64,000 nucleotides of DNA. Origin: Frankia sp. RB7 (GTDB lineage: Bacteria > Pseudomonadota > Alphaproteobacteria > Rhizobiales > Xanthobacteraceae). Below, in pieces: positions 1 through 7,649 of the stretch; positions within the stretch are counted from its first letter, which is position 1, and the number at the start of each line of letters is the position of its first letter. Both the position numbers and the translations under genes were made by a program. The DNA lies in contig JAUEPE010000007.1 of assembly GCA_030403585.1 (NCBI GenBank), positions 62,001-126,000 on the forward strand, given 5' to 3'. Below the pieces are notes generated by a model. That model saw nothing but the letters and a program-made list of their open reading frames with translations. It did not search any database and was not told where the DNA came from.

Positions 1-1655
1 TCGGCCTGCGCCAATGCCGGCGCGTCGTTCGTGCCGTCGCCACACATGGCCACCAGCTTGCCCTTGGCCTGCTCGTCGCGGATCAGCTTGAGCTTGTCCT
101 CGGGCGTTGCCTGCGCCAGGAAGTCGTCAACGCCGGCTTCCGCTGCGATCGCTGCCGCCGTCATCGGGTTGTCGCCGGTGATCATGACGGTTCGGATGCC
201 CATGCGGCGCAGTTCGGCAAAGCGCTCGCGGATACCGCCCTTGACGATGTCCTTGAGCTGGATGACGCCGAGCAGCCTGCCGTCCTTGGCGACCGCGAGC
301 GGCGTACCGCCAGCCTTCGAGATTTCGTCCGCGATTGTCTGGACCTCGCGACCGATATCCGAGAGCCCGGCGGGCTGAATGGCGCGCGCCGCATTGCCGG
401 AGGCAACGGCCAGCGGCGCACCACCGCCGACATAGTTCAGCATCGCATCGACCGCGCCCTTGCGCACCGACGAGCCGCCGGCATCGACGCCGCTCATGCG
501 GGTCTGCGCCGTGAACGGGATGAAGGTGGCGCCGAGTTCGGCCATGTCGCGGCCGCGGATGCCATACTTCTCCTTGGCCAGCACCACGATCGAACGGCCC
601 TCCGGCGTTTCGTCGGCGAGTGAAGCGAGTTGGGCAGCGTCGGCCAGTTCCTGCTCGCTGACGCCCCGCACGGTACGAAACGCGGTCGCCTGGCGGTTGC
701 CGAGGGTGATGGTGCCGGTCTTGTCCAGCAGCAGCGTATCGACGTCACCGGCTGCCTCGACCGCGCGGCCGGACATCGCCAGCACGTTGAAACGGACCAG
801 GCGGTCCATGCCGGCGATGCCGATCGCCGAGAGCAGCGCGCCGATCGTGGTCGGGATCAGCGTCACGAACAGCGCGACCAGCACGACCACCGAGATCGAG
901 CCGCCGGCATAGGCCGCATAGCTCGGAATGGTGACGGTGGCGAACACGAAGATGATGGTGAGGCCAGCCAGCAGGATGTTGAGCGCGATCTCGTTCGGCG
1001 TCTTGGCCCGCTCGGCACCCTCGACCAGCTTGATCATGCGGTCGATGAAGGTCGAACCTTGCGCCGCCGTGATGCGGACGCGGACCCAGTCGGACAGCAC
1101 CTGCGTGCCGCCGGTCACAGCCGAGCGGTCGCCGCCGGATTCGCGGATCACGGGCGCGGATTCACCGGTGATGGCGGCTTCGTTGACCGAAGCAACGCCC
1201 TCGATCACCTCGCCGTCGGAGGGAATGGTATCGCCCGCCTCGACCAGCACGATGTCGCCGACCTTCAGGCTCGTGCCCGACACGAGCTTGAAATCGCGGC
1301 CCGCGCCGGTGAGGAGCTTGGCCTGGCTCTCGGTGCGGGTCTTGCGCAGCGAATCGGCCTGTGCCTTGCCGCGGCCTTCGGCGACCGCTTCGGCGAAGTT
1401 GGCGAACAGCACGGTGAACCAGAGCCAGAGGATGATCTGGAAAGTAAAGCCCAGGTTGGCGCCACCCGTGAGGAGATCGCGCAGGAAGATCACAGTGGTG
1501 AGCGCGGCTACGATCTCGACCACGAACATCACGGGGTTTTTGACCATCAGCCGCGGATCAAGCTTGGTGAAGGATGCGCGGATCGCGGGCACGACGATCT
1601 TGGGATCGAGCATGGCCGAGACCGAGGCGCGTTTTTGCTGTTTCATGGTGTCCAT
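1..1655 (-). CDS. kdpB: K+-transporting P-type ATPase subunit B, 3' end cut by window edge
   Basis: Catalytic subunit of the KdpFABC high-affinity potassium pump in the inner membrane; ATP hydrolysis here drives K+ uptake through KdpA. About 551 residues are visible. The A-domain TGES motif, the phosphorylation motif DKTGT (Asp311) and the hinge motif GDGTNDAPA close to the left edge identify a P-type ATPase of the KdpB class. Roughly the last 130-150 residues, with the final membrane helices, lie outside the window. Start taken at ATG 1655 behind a GGAG; ATG 1646 is an in-frame alternative. It lies 32 bp after kdpA. kdpC and any kdpDE would lie further left and cannot be seen. Confidence 0.97.
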   Translation of the reverse strand, partial: MDTMKQQKRASVSAMLDPKIVVPAIRASFTKLDPRLMVKNPVMFVVEIVAALTTVIFLRDLLTGGANLGFTFQIILWLWFTVLFANFAEAVAEGRGKAQADSLRKTRTESQAKLLTGAGRDFKLVSGTSLKVGDIVLVEAGDTIPSDGEVIEGVASVNEAAITGESAPVIRESGGDRSAVTGGTQVLSDWVRVRITAAQGSTFIDRMIKLVEGAERAKTPNEIALNILLAGLTIIFVFATVTIPSYAAYAGGSISVVVLVALFVTLIPTTIGALLSAIGIAGMDRLVRFNVLAMSGRAVEAAGDVDTLLLDKTGTITLGNRQATAFRTVRGVSEQELADAAQLASLADETPEGRSIVVLAKEKYGIRGRDMAELGATFIPFTAQTRMSGVDAGGSSVRKGAVDAMLNYVGGGAPLAVASGNAARAIQPAGLSDIGREVQTIADEISKAGGTPLAVAKDGRLLGVIQLKDIVKGGIRERFAELRRMGIRTVMITGDNPMTAAAIAAEAGVDDFLAQATPEDKLKLIRDEQAKGKLVAMCGDGTNDAPALAQA

Positions 1656-1687
1656 GGAGGTCACTCCAAAAATCAGAAGGCTGGCGA

Positions 1688-3391
1688 TTAGAAGACTTGA
1701 CCGGCGTTCATCGCGAGATGTTCGACGATCGGGCCGAGCGCGAGAGCCGGGAAGAAGGTGAGGCCGCCGATGATCAGGATCACGCCGACGACGAGACCGA
1801 CGAACAGCCCGCCGGTGGTCGGGAACGTGCCCGCCGACGGCGGAATGGATTTTTTCGCGGCCAGTGAACCCGCGATCGCCATCGCCGGGACGATCATGAA
1901 GAAGCGACCGACGAACATCGCGCTGGCGAGCGTGAGATTGTAGAACAGGGTGTTGCCGGTGAGGCCTGCGAAAGCCGAGCCGTTGTTGCCGGTCGCCGAC
2001 GTATAGGCGTAGAGCACCTCGGTGAAGCCATGCGGGCCGGCATTAGCCATCGAGGCAACCCCTGCGGGATAGACCACGCCGACCGCGGTCCAACCGAGAT
2101 ACATCAGCGGCAGCACCAGGATCGCGAGCATCGCCATCTTGACCTCGCGCGCCTCGATCTTCTTGCCGACATATTCCGGCGTGCGGCCGACCATCAGGCC
2201 TGCCACAAAGATCGCGAGCACGACGAACAGCAGCATGCCATAGAGGCCGGCGCCGACGCCGCCGACGATGATCTCGCCGAGCTGCATGTTGATCAGCGGG
2301 ATCATGCCGCCGAGCGCGGTGAAGCTGTCATGCATGGCGTTGACCGCGCCGCAAGACGCGGCCGTCGTGATCACGGCAAACAACGAGGACGCGACGATGC
2401 CGAAGCGGACCTCCTTGCCCTCCATGTTGCCGCCGGTCAGACCGAGCGCATGCAGCGTCGAGGTGCCGTTGGCTTCCGCCCAATAGGTGACGGCGACGCC
2501 GGCGAGAAACAGCACGCCCATCACCGAAAGGATCGCCCAGCCCTGGCGCTGGTTGCCGACCATGCGGCCGAACACATTGGTCAGTGCGGCGCCCAGCGCG
2601 AAGATCGAGATCATCTGCACGAAGTTCGACAGCGCGGTCGGGTTCTCGAAGGGGTGCGCGGCGTTGGCATTGAAGAAGCCGCCGCCATTGGTGCCCAGCA
2701 TCTTGATCGCGACCTGGGAGGCCACCGGGCCGACCGCGATGGTCTGCTTGGCGCCTTCGAGCGTGGTGGCTTCGACATAGTCGCCGAGCGTCTGCGGCAT
2801 GCCCTGCGAGATCAGGAACAGCGTGTAGACCACGCAGATCGGCAGCAGCACATAGAGCGTGGTGCGGGTAACATCGACCCAGAAATTGCCGACCGTGCGC
2901 ATTGACGCCCGCGAGAAGCCGCGGATCAGGGCCACCGCAAGCGCGATGCCGGTTGCCGCTGACAGGAAATTCTGGTGCGTCAGGCCGATCATCTGCACGA
3001 GGTAAGAGATCGTGCTCTCGCCGCCGTAGTTCTGCCAGTTGGTGTTGGTGATGAAGGAGATCGCGGTGTTGAAGGAGAGGTCTTCAGCGACCGCGCCCTG
3101 CCCCGCCGGATTGAATGGCAGCACGGCCTGCAAGCGCATCACGCCGTAGATGATGAGGAAACCTCCGACATGGAACAGCAGCATGGAGACCGTGTAAGTC
3201 AGCCAATGCTGCTCGCGCTTCTCGTCGACGCCGGAGATCCAGTAGATGCCGGCCTCGGTCGGCCGCAGCACCGGCGAGAGGAACGTCTTCTCGCCATTGA
3301 ACACGCGCGTCATGTACCAGCCGAGCGGCTTTGCAAGCGCGACGATGATACCGCAGAAAAGAATGATCTGGAGCCAACCGATCATAGTCAT
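1688..3391 (-). CDS. kdpA: K+-transporting ATPase subunit A
   Basis: Potassium-binding, channel-like subunit of the KdpFABC pump, 567 residues, the usual length for the family, with about ten hydrophobic helices. The repeated selectivity-filter-like segments are visible, for example [13 protein letters not shown] near residue 116, [19 protein letters not shown] near residue 233 and [14 protein letters not shown] near residue 465. The N-terminal helix starts straight after MTMIGWLQ with no signal peptide. It lies between a 34-codon membrane ORF (4 bp upstream) and kdpB, so it is cotranscribed with them. An AGGG lies about nine bases before the start. Confidence 0.97.
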   Translation of the reverse strand: MTMIGWLQIILFCGIIVALAKPLGWYMTRVFNGEKTFLSPVLRPTEAGIYWISGVDEKREQHWLTYTVSMLLFHVGGFLIIYGVMRLQAVLPFNPAGQGAVAEDLSFNTAISFITNTNWQNYGGESTISYLVQMIGLTHQNFLSAATGIALAVALIRGFSRASMRTVGNFWVDVTRTTLYVLLPICVVYTLFLISQGMPQTLGDYVEATTLEGAKQTIAVGPVASQVAIKMLGTNGGGFFNANAAHPFENPTALSNFVQMISIFALGAALTNVFGRMVGNQRQGWAILSVMGVLFLAGVAVTYWAEANGTSTLHALGLTGGNMEGKEVRFGIVASSLFAVITTAASCGAVNAMHDSFTALGGMIPLINMQLGEIIVGGVGAGLYGMLLFVVLAIFVAGLMVGRTPEYVGKKIEAREVKMAMLAILVLPLMYLGWTAVGVVYPAGVASMANAGPHGFTEVLYAYTSATGNNGSAFAGLTGNTLFYNLTLASAMFVGRFFMIVPAMAIAGSLAAKKSIPPSAGTFPTTGGLFVGLVVGVILIIGGLTFFPALALGPIVEHLAMNAGQVF

Positions 3392-3395
3392 GGCA

Positions 3396-3500
3396 TTAAC
3401 CCTTCAGGCTCGGCGTCCGGCGCAACAGCGGCAGGAGCACCACAAGCAGGCAGCCGACGAGCGCAACGTCCGCCAGCAGCAATTCGACAAGCAGCAGCAC
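3396..3500 (-). CDS. putative 34-residue membrane peptide between kdpF and kdpA
   Basis: Short ORF with a GTG start one codon (GCC) after the kdpF stop and in the same reading frame as kdpF, ending 4 bp before kdpA. The translation is one strongly hydrophobic leucine/valine-rich helix (begins [16 protein letters not shown]) followed by a basic tail RRTPSLKG, which fits a single-pass membrane peptide with a cytoplasmic C-terminus. It fills almost all of the kdpF-kdpA space. I do not recognise a family. It could be a real Kdp accessory peptide, a kdpF readthrough extension, or chance coding in GC-rich DNA. No strong ribosome site is visible, so translation would depend on coupling to kdpF. Confidence 0.4.
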   Translation of the reverse strand: MLLLVELLLADVALVGCLLVVLLPLLRRTPSLKG

Positions 3501-3503
3501 GGC

Positions 3504-3593
3504 TCAGAACCGTTCCGGCCGCAGCAGCGCGTAGGTGAGATAGATCAGGAGGCCGAACGACACGGTGCCGGCGAGCGCATAATCGAAGATCAT
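3504..3593 (-). CDS. kdpF: K+-transporting ATPase subunit F
   Basis: A 29-residue single-helix peptide, MIFDYALAGTVSFGLLIYLTY followed by ALLRPERF. This is the length and pattern of KdpF: one transmembrane segment ending in a conserved L-x-x-PE-x-F type tail. KdpF stabilises the KdpABC complex in the membrane. It is the second small ORF of the operon, 11 bp after the 27-residue ORF and upstream of kdpA. Confidence 0.9.
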   Translation of the reverse strand: MIFDYALAGTVSFGLLIYLTYALLRPERF

Positions 3594-3604
3594 GGTCCGC
3601 TCCC

Positions 3605-3688
3605 TCACAGCCGTTCGCAGGCGTAGGTGTAGCCGATCGCAAGGGCAAAGAAGCCGAAGCCCAGCGCCAACATCAGAATGTCCATCAT
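3605..3688 (-). CDS. 27-residue membrane peptide heading the kdp operon
   Basis: Tiny ORF, MMDILMLALGFGFFALAIGY followed by TYACERL, with one transmembrane helix and a short charged tail. It has a strong ribosome site (GAGGAGAAATCCC before the ATG at 3688) and sits directly upstream of kdpF, so it is probably the first gene of the operon. From memory, similar short peptides precede kdpF in other proteobacteria and carry vague potassium-transport annotations. The good ribosome site and position argue that it is translated. Its role is unknown; a Kdp accessory or assembly peptide is the simplest guess. Confidence 0.7.
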   Translation of the reverse strand: MMDILMLALGFGFFALAIGYTYACERL

Positions 3689-4215
3689 GGGATTTCTCCT
3701 CGTTGCGTCCCTAAATCGGGAGCAACACTTTCTCGGGGACCCGGCGGAGCTCGTGGACAGAAGCGCAATGCATTTCCACGACCCAACGCGGGACTTTTGA
3801 CCGTGATGAAGTGCCACCACGGGCATAGGTTTTCGAGACGAGGGCTGTTGCGAAGTTATAGGAATCTCATAAAGGGCGGGGCAGCCGGAGCGATCGAAGA
3901 TGCTGGCGCGGCAATATCCGCCGTCGTCCCGGACAAGCGAAGCACAGATCCGGGACCCATAACCACAGGGAGATATTTGGCGAAGATTCGTGGTTACCGA
4001 TTTCGCTCCACGACGCCTCCCTGGGGTTATGGATCCCCGCGTTCGCGGGGATGACAGCGGAGGGCGCAGGCGACGCATCTCGTCCCTTCCGCACGGCGTT
4101 CGCACTTATGAAATCTTTATATCTCCCGTCCCCTTCCCATCTCGTTTTCCAATGACCTTCCCGCCATCCTGAAGAGGCCGGCCGACTGACCGACGCCAAT
4201 TCCAGGAGGCCTGAG
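3689..4215. other. 527-bp intergenic region upstream of kdp, between divergent genes
   Basis: No convincing gene is seen on either strand. The region should hold the leftward promoter of the kdp operon (near 3700-3800) and the promoter of the rightward gene at 4216. The middle is a repeat-like element (3921-4058). I could not find a confident KdpE site or promoter by eye. Confidence 0.6.
3921..4058. repeat. dispersed intergenic palindromic element, Bradyrhizobium type
   Basis: The segment begins with GTCGTCCCGGACAAGCG at 3923, continues through AGATCCGGGACCCATAACC and ends in GATCCCCGCGTTCGCGGGGA followed by TGAC. The end is a perfect hairpin, CCCCGCG-TT-CGCGGGG, and the start contains GTCCCGGA/TCCGGGAC as inverted arms. 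I recall near-identical sequence recurring between genes in Bradyrhizobium chromosomes, so this is probably a dispersed element and not a kdp-specific site. A genome search for further copies would settle it. Confidence 0.65.
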
Positions 4216-4680
4216 ATGACCGCTCTACGACTCTGCGATTTGCCTTCGCTTGGCGACCGCCTGCGCAATGCGCAAGGCATGACGCGGCCCCTGATGCTCG
4301 AGATCGTCGACAAGGCCTGCCGCCGCTTTCCCTCGCTCGGACAGACCGAGCGCACGGCTCGCCTCGTGCGCCTGATCGACGCGGAGGCCTGGGCCGATGC
4401 GGCGCTGGCATTGATGGAGCTCGAACTGCCGCTGTGGCATGTCCGCCGTATCGCCTATGACGAGGGCGAATGGCATTGCGCGCTGTCGCGTGAACGCGAG
4501 CTGCCGGATTGGCTCGACGCGGCTGTCGAGGGATGCCATGGCGACCTCGCGATCGCGCTGCTGTCGGCTTTCGTCGATGTCCAGGTACTGGCCATGGAAG
4601 TATCGCGATCGAGTGTTCCCTCCGTACGCCCGGCGCCGGACTCGCTCTACGAGCCTATTGCCTGCGAGAATTTCAGCTGA
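4216..4680 (+). CDS. conserved hypothetical protein, 154 residues
   Basis: Soluble protein with no signal peptide or membrane segment, starting at ATG 4216 behind a good AGGAGG site. It is rich in alternating acidic and hydrophobic helix-forming stretches (DAEAWADAALALMELELPLW; ELPDWLDAAVEGCHGDLAIAL), suggesting an all-helical fold. I do not recognise a family. It begins a rightward series of small unknown genes ending at 6825. Codon use and base composition look like the host's. Confidence 0.75.
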   Translation: MTALRLCDLPSLGDRLRNAQGMTRPLMLEIVDKACRRFPSLGQTERTARLVRLIDAEAWADAALALMELELPLWHVRRIAYDEGEWHCALSRERELPDWLDAAVEGCHGDLAIALLSAFVDVQVLAMEVSRSSVPSVRPAPDSLYEPIACENFS

Positions 4681-4812
4681 ACGCGAAGCTTATGGCGCTC
4701 CTATGAGATCGCCGCGCGCCCTCTCTCGAAATCCTATCCCTTTGAAAAGATATTGATGCGGCGGTTGCGGGAGGAGATCCGGCCGGCCGCATCAATTGGA
4801 AGGACTAAATCC

Positions 4813-5061
4813 GTGAAACTCGTCGAACCTCCTTCGTGCAGTTCACTCTCCAGCATCGTCTTCATCGGCAAAAACCATCGGGGCCAATGGATCGCGCAAG
4901 AGCAGAACGGCCTCTATGGCGGCCTGTTCGTCAGCCGTGCCCAGGCCATCAAATACGCGCTGTTCGAGAACGGACAGCATCCCGAGACCATCGTCGAGCT
5001 GCCGCGCGAGATCGAACTCGACATGAGCAAGAACCCCGACCTCGCGCAGCGCGCCGCCTGA
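4813..5061 (+). CDS. small conserved hypothetical protein, paralogue of the gene at 6369
   Basis: 82 residues from a GTG at 4813, chosen because GGAAGGA lies about nine bases upstream; an in-frame ATG at 4753 would add 20 residues of poor quality. The core reads FIGKNHRGQWIAQEQNGLYG, then GLFVSRAQAIKYA, then a V-E-L-P-x-E-I-E-L-D-M segment. The protein at 6369 has FIGRNQAGLWVAREAHGRIG, then GLFLFKSSAVDFA and FELDIKN in the same order. Two paralogues therefore flank the DapA-like gene. The compact alpha/beta pattern suggests one small domain. Function unknown. Confidence 0.7.
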   Translation: MKLVEPPSCSSLSSIVFIGKNHRGQWIAQEQNGLYGGLFVSRAQAIKYALFENGQHPETIVELPREIELDMSKNPDLAQRAA

Positions 5062-5085
5062 GCAGGCCACATTCGGCGAAGCGCC

Positions 5086-6003
5086 ATGTTCATCCCTCCT
5101 TCTGCCTGGTTCACAGGCTTTATTCCCGATCTGCCGACGCCGTTCGATGCGGCTGACGCGATCGACCTCAAGGTGTTCGCTACGTTGTGCGAACGCCAAA
5201 TCGCGGCCGGTGTACCCGCGCTCGTCGTCTGCGAGACGGCGGGCGAGGCGCCGACGCTCTCGCCCGCCGAGCAAGAGCTCGTGATTCGCACGGCGGTCGA
5301 TGTCGCCCGCGGTCGCGCGCGGGTCATCGCGGGTGCGATGTCGAATGGCACAAGCCGCGCCGTCGAACTTGCGCGGCGCGCAGAAGCGGCCGGCGCCGAT
5401 GCCGTCATGTCGGTGGTGCCCGCCTACAACAAGCCGATGCAGGAGGGGATGCTGGCGCATTTCCGCACCATTGCCGGCTCGACCGGACTGCCGGTGATCT
5501 TGCACGACGCTCCTTCTCGCACACTGCGCGCGCTAGCCGACGAAACCCTTTTGCGCCTCGTCGCGTCTCGCCAGTTCGTCGGCTTGCGCGATGGTAGCGG
5601 CGACGTCACCCGCCCGATGCGCTTGGGCCGGCTGCTGCCGGCCGGCTTTCGCCTGCTCTCCGGCGACGACACCACTGCTTTCGGCTGCATCGCCGGCGGC
5701 AGCGACGGTGCGATCTCGGAGGTTTCCAACATCGCACCGGATCTGTGCCGGACGATCTTCTCACAGCTCAGGCAGGGCCGCCTGCAATCGGCGCGCCACC
5801 TGCACAAGCGGCTGATCCCACTCATCGCCTGCCTCTCGAAAGAGAGCCCGGCCGCGCTCAAATACGCGCTGAGCGTGCTTGGCCTGATGTCGGCAGCTAC
5901 GCGGCTACCGATCGTACCGCTGGATGCGATTGCGCAGAGGGAGGTGGTGCGAGCATTTGCCGCGATCGCCGACGAGGAGCTGATCGACAACGTTGGGGCG
6001 TAG
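5086..6003 (+). CDS. DapA/DHDPS-family protein lacking the Schiff-base lysine
   Basis: 305 residues with the length and layout of the dihydrodipicolinate synthase / N-acetylneuraminate lyase family of TIM-barrel class I aldolases. The strand-loop CETAGEAPTL matches the family G-T-T-G-E-x-x-T-L motif but with G to E and the second T to A. VVPAYNKPMQEG keeps the active-site tyrosine. The lysine normally found in G-(I/L)-K-(E/D)-x-(S/T)-G is replaced: the sequence is VGLRDGSGD with Arg168. Without that lysine the usual imine chemistry should not be possible, so it may be a non-catalytic or repurposed paralogue. It is not expected to be the housekeeping dapA. It lies among small unknown genes; the ribosome site is weak. 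Confidence 0.85.
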   Translation: MFIPPSAWFTGFIPDLPTPFDAADAIDLKVFATLCERQIAAGVPALVVCETAGEAPTLSPAEQELVIRTAVDVARGRARVIAGAMSNGTSRAVELARRAEAAGADAVMSVVPAYNKPMQEGMLAHFRTIAGSTGLPVILHDAPSRTLRALADETLLRLVASRQFVGLRDGSGDVTRPMRLGRLLPAGFRLLSGDDTTAFGCIAGGSDGAISEVSNIAPDLCRTIFSQLRQGRLQSARHLHKRLIPLIACLSKESPAALKYALSVLGLMSAATRLPIVPLDAIAQREVVRAFAAIADEELIDNVGA

Positions 6004-6130
6004 GACGCGCCTTTATGGCGCTCCTATATGATGGCACAGCCTCCCGTCTCGCATTCTTATGCCGCCATGCTCATCATGAGAGACAGATTGGGGGCGGCCG
6101 TCTCGTCGCCCAGGGACAAGGACTTCTGAC

Positions 6131-6322
6131 ATGTCGATTCTGACACATGGCTTTGACCGGGCTTTCGCCGGAGCCGAACCGCCGGCGCGGATTTCGGCGG
6201 TGCGTAAGGCTCAGCTCAAGCGCGTCGCGCTGCGTGCACTTGCGGTGCTCACCATGGGCAGCGTGCTCACTTCACTGATCGCACTGAAGACCGCGATCTT
6301 CGTCTGGCACCTCCACGCCTGA
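6131..6322 (+). CDS. small single-pass membrane protein, 63 residues
   Basis: Starts at ATG 6131 with AAGGA about nine bases upstream. The first 40 residues are polar and basic; then follows one hydrophobic helix (LAVLTMGSVLTSLIALKTAI) ending in FVWHLHA. That predicts a cytoplasmic N-terminus and one transmembrane segment. No family recognised. It is followed after 46 bp by the paralogue of 4813 and then by another small membrane ORF, so the three may be cotranscribed. Confidence 0.65.
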   Translation: MSILTHGFDRAFAGAEPPARISAVRKAQLKRVALRALAVLTMGSVLTSLIALKTAIFVWHLHA

Positions 6323-6368
6323 GACTTCGGTGACCACCATGACCTTGCAGATGTGTGAGGAGGCCGCC

Positions 6369-6695
6369 ATGGCCGCAATTGCTCTTCAAGCCACTCATCG
6401 CCAGCCGCGGCAGGTGTCGGTGGCGGATCTCAAGCCGCTCGATCCCGATGTGATCAGCGACGCCATCCCCGCCTTTTTCATCGGCCGCAACCAGGCCGGC
6501 CTCTGGGTCGCCCGCGAGGCACACGGACGCATCGGCGGGCTGTTCCTGTTCAAGAGCTCGGCTGTCGATTTCGCCAACCGTCAGAGCAGGCCTGCGCGCT
6601 GCGCGCTGGTGTTCCCCACCGAGAGCTTCGAGCTCGACATCAAGAACCATGGCAATCCGCTGATCACGTTGGCCGTCCGATTGATGAGGCGCTAG
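6369..6695 (+). CDS. small conserved hypothetical protein, paralogue of the gene at 4813
   Basis: 108 residues from ATG 6369, chosen because GAGGAGG lies seven bases upstream; GTG 6330 and ATGs 6339 and 6351 are earlier in-frame starts without such a site. The central 60 residues share the order of motifs described for the gene at 4813 (FIGRN, GGLFLF, FELDIKN). An extra N-terminal tail of about 35 residues and a basic C-terminus (VRLMRR) distinguish this copy. Function unknown. Confidence 0.7.
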   Translation: MAAIALQATHRQPRQVSVADLKPLDPDVISDAIPAFFIGRNQAGLWVAREAHGRIGGLFLFKSSAVDFANRQSRPARCALVFPTESFELDIKNHGNPLITLAVRLMRR

Positions 6696-6696
6696 C

Positions 6697-6825
6697 GTGC
6701 AACTCCTCAAGGGACATCTCGAACACGCGGTCACCACAACCATCCTGACCATGACGCTAAGCTTGGTCTGGGGTGCGGTCCTGACGATCGTGATCACGCT
6801 CGCAGCGCGCGGGCTTGGCGTCTAG
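6697..6825 (+). CDS. putative 42-residue membrane peptide
   Basis: GTG-initiated ORF starting one base after the stop of the preceding gene, with GAGGCG overlapping the end of that gene as a possible ribosome site. The translation begins MQLLKGHLEHAVTTTILTMT and then runs as one hydrophobic helix to a short basic end (LAARGLGV). It resembles the 6131 product only in general layout. The tight junction with 6369 supports expression, but the ORF is short and could be spurious. Confidence 0.45.
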   Translation: MQLLKGHLEHAVTTTILTMTLSLVWGAVLTIVITLAARGLGV

Positions 6826-6980
6826 ACGTCACGGCGCTCGACCGCGAATTGACCATGGCTGCCTACGAGGCAAGCAACCGGGCGCACACGGCGGTCGCAC
6901 AGCCCGGCTAGGCCGCCCCTCCTTGCGGAAAACACCCGGCCGATCTGGCGCAGTTTCGTGGAACCGTGTAGATCGGTTTC

Positions 6981-7616
6981 ATGAGCACAAGCAACGTCCA
7001 TGTCGTCGCCCACCCCCTGGTCCAGCACAAGCTTTCCCTGATGCGGGAGAAGGACCGCTCGACCAAGAGCTTTCGCGAGATCCTGAACGAGATCGGGATG
7101 CTGCTCGGCTACGAGGTGACGCGCGACCTGCCGCTGGAGCTGGTCGAGATCGAGACGCCGATCTCGCCGATGCAGGCGCCGAAGATCGCCGGCAAGAAGC
7201 TCACGCTGGCGCCGATCCTGCGCGCCGGCGTCGGCTTCCTCGACGGCATGCTGGCGCTGATGCCCTCCGCCCGCATCGCCCATATCGGGCTCTACCGCGA
7301 CCCCGATACATTGCAGGCCGTGGAATATTACTTCAAGGCGCCGCAGGACTTGTCCGACCGCACAGTGATCCTGATGGACCCGATGCTGGCGACCGGCAAT
7401 TCAGCCTGCGCCGGCGCCTCGCTGTTGAAAGACCGCGGCGCCCGCGACATCCGCTTCGTCTGCCTGTTGGCGGCGCCTGAGGGCATCGCGCAATTCCAGA
7501 GCGAGCATCCCGATGTGCCGATCTGGACCGCCGCGATCGATGAGCGGCTCAACGACCACGGCTACATCGTGCCGGGCCTGGGCGATGCCGGCGACCGGAT
7601 GTTCGGCACCAAGTAG
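6981..7616 (+). CDS. upp: uracil phosphoribosyltransferase
   Basis: Converts uracil and PRPP to UMP in pyrimidine salvage; cytoplasmic. 211 residues, the normal family length. It shows the N-terminal [12 protein letters not shown] motif, [13 protein letters not shown] at residues 78-90, the PRPP-binding loop [12 protein letters not shown] at 131-142 and the uracil-binding C-terminal [17 protein letters not shown]. It is followed after 33 bp by an acyl-CoA synthetase-like gene with no obvious metabolic link. No strong ribosome site precedes the ATG at 6981. Confidence 0.97.
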   Translation: MSTSNVHVVAHPLVQHKLSLMREKDRSTKSFREILNEIGMLLGYEVTRDLPLELVEIETPISPMQAPKIAGKKLTLAPILRAGVGFLDGMLALMPSARIAHIGLYRDPDTLQAVEYYFKAPQDLSDRTVILMDPMLATGNSACAGASLLKDRGARDIRFVCLLAAPEGIAQFQSEHPDVPIWTAAIDERLNDHGYIVPGLGDAGDRMFGTK

Positions 7617-7649
7617 ACAGGTTTGCGCGATCAGGCTACTTCGGTTGCC

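Noticed and set aside
630..1691. Long open frame opposite kdpB, rich in Arg, Asp, His and Gly
   Set aside because: It is the antisense shadow of kdpB. The composition is typical of the complementary frame in GC-rich DNA, and no ribosome site or known motif is present.
3605..4105. 166-codon frame ending in the 27-residue kdp peptide
   Set aside because: Only the last 27 codons have a ribosome site and sensible hydrophobic sequence. The upstream part crosses the intergenic repeat and reads as random.
5086..6003. Housekeeping dapA for lysine biosynthesis
   Set aside because: The Schiff-base lysine is replaced by arginine and the neighbours are unrelated to lysine biosynthesis.
6849..6911. Possible 18-20 codon ORF upstream of upp
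   Set aside because: Too short, no hydrophobic or conserved pattern, and no clear ribosome site.
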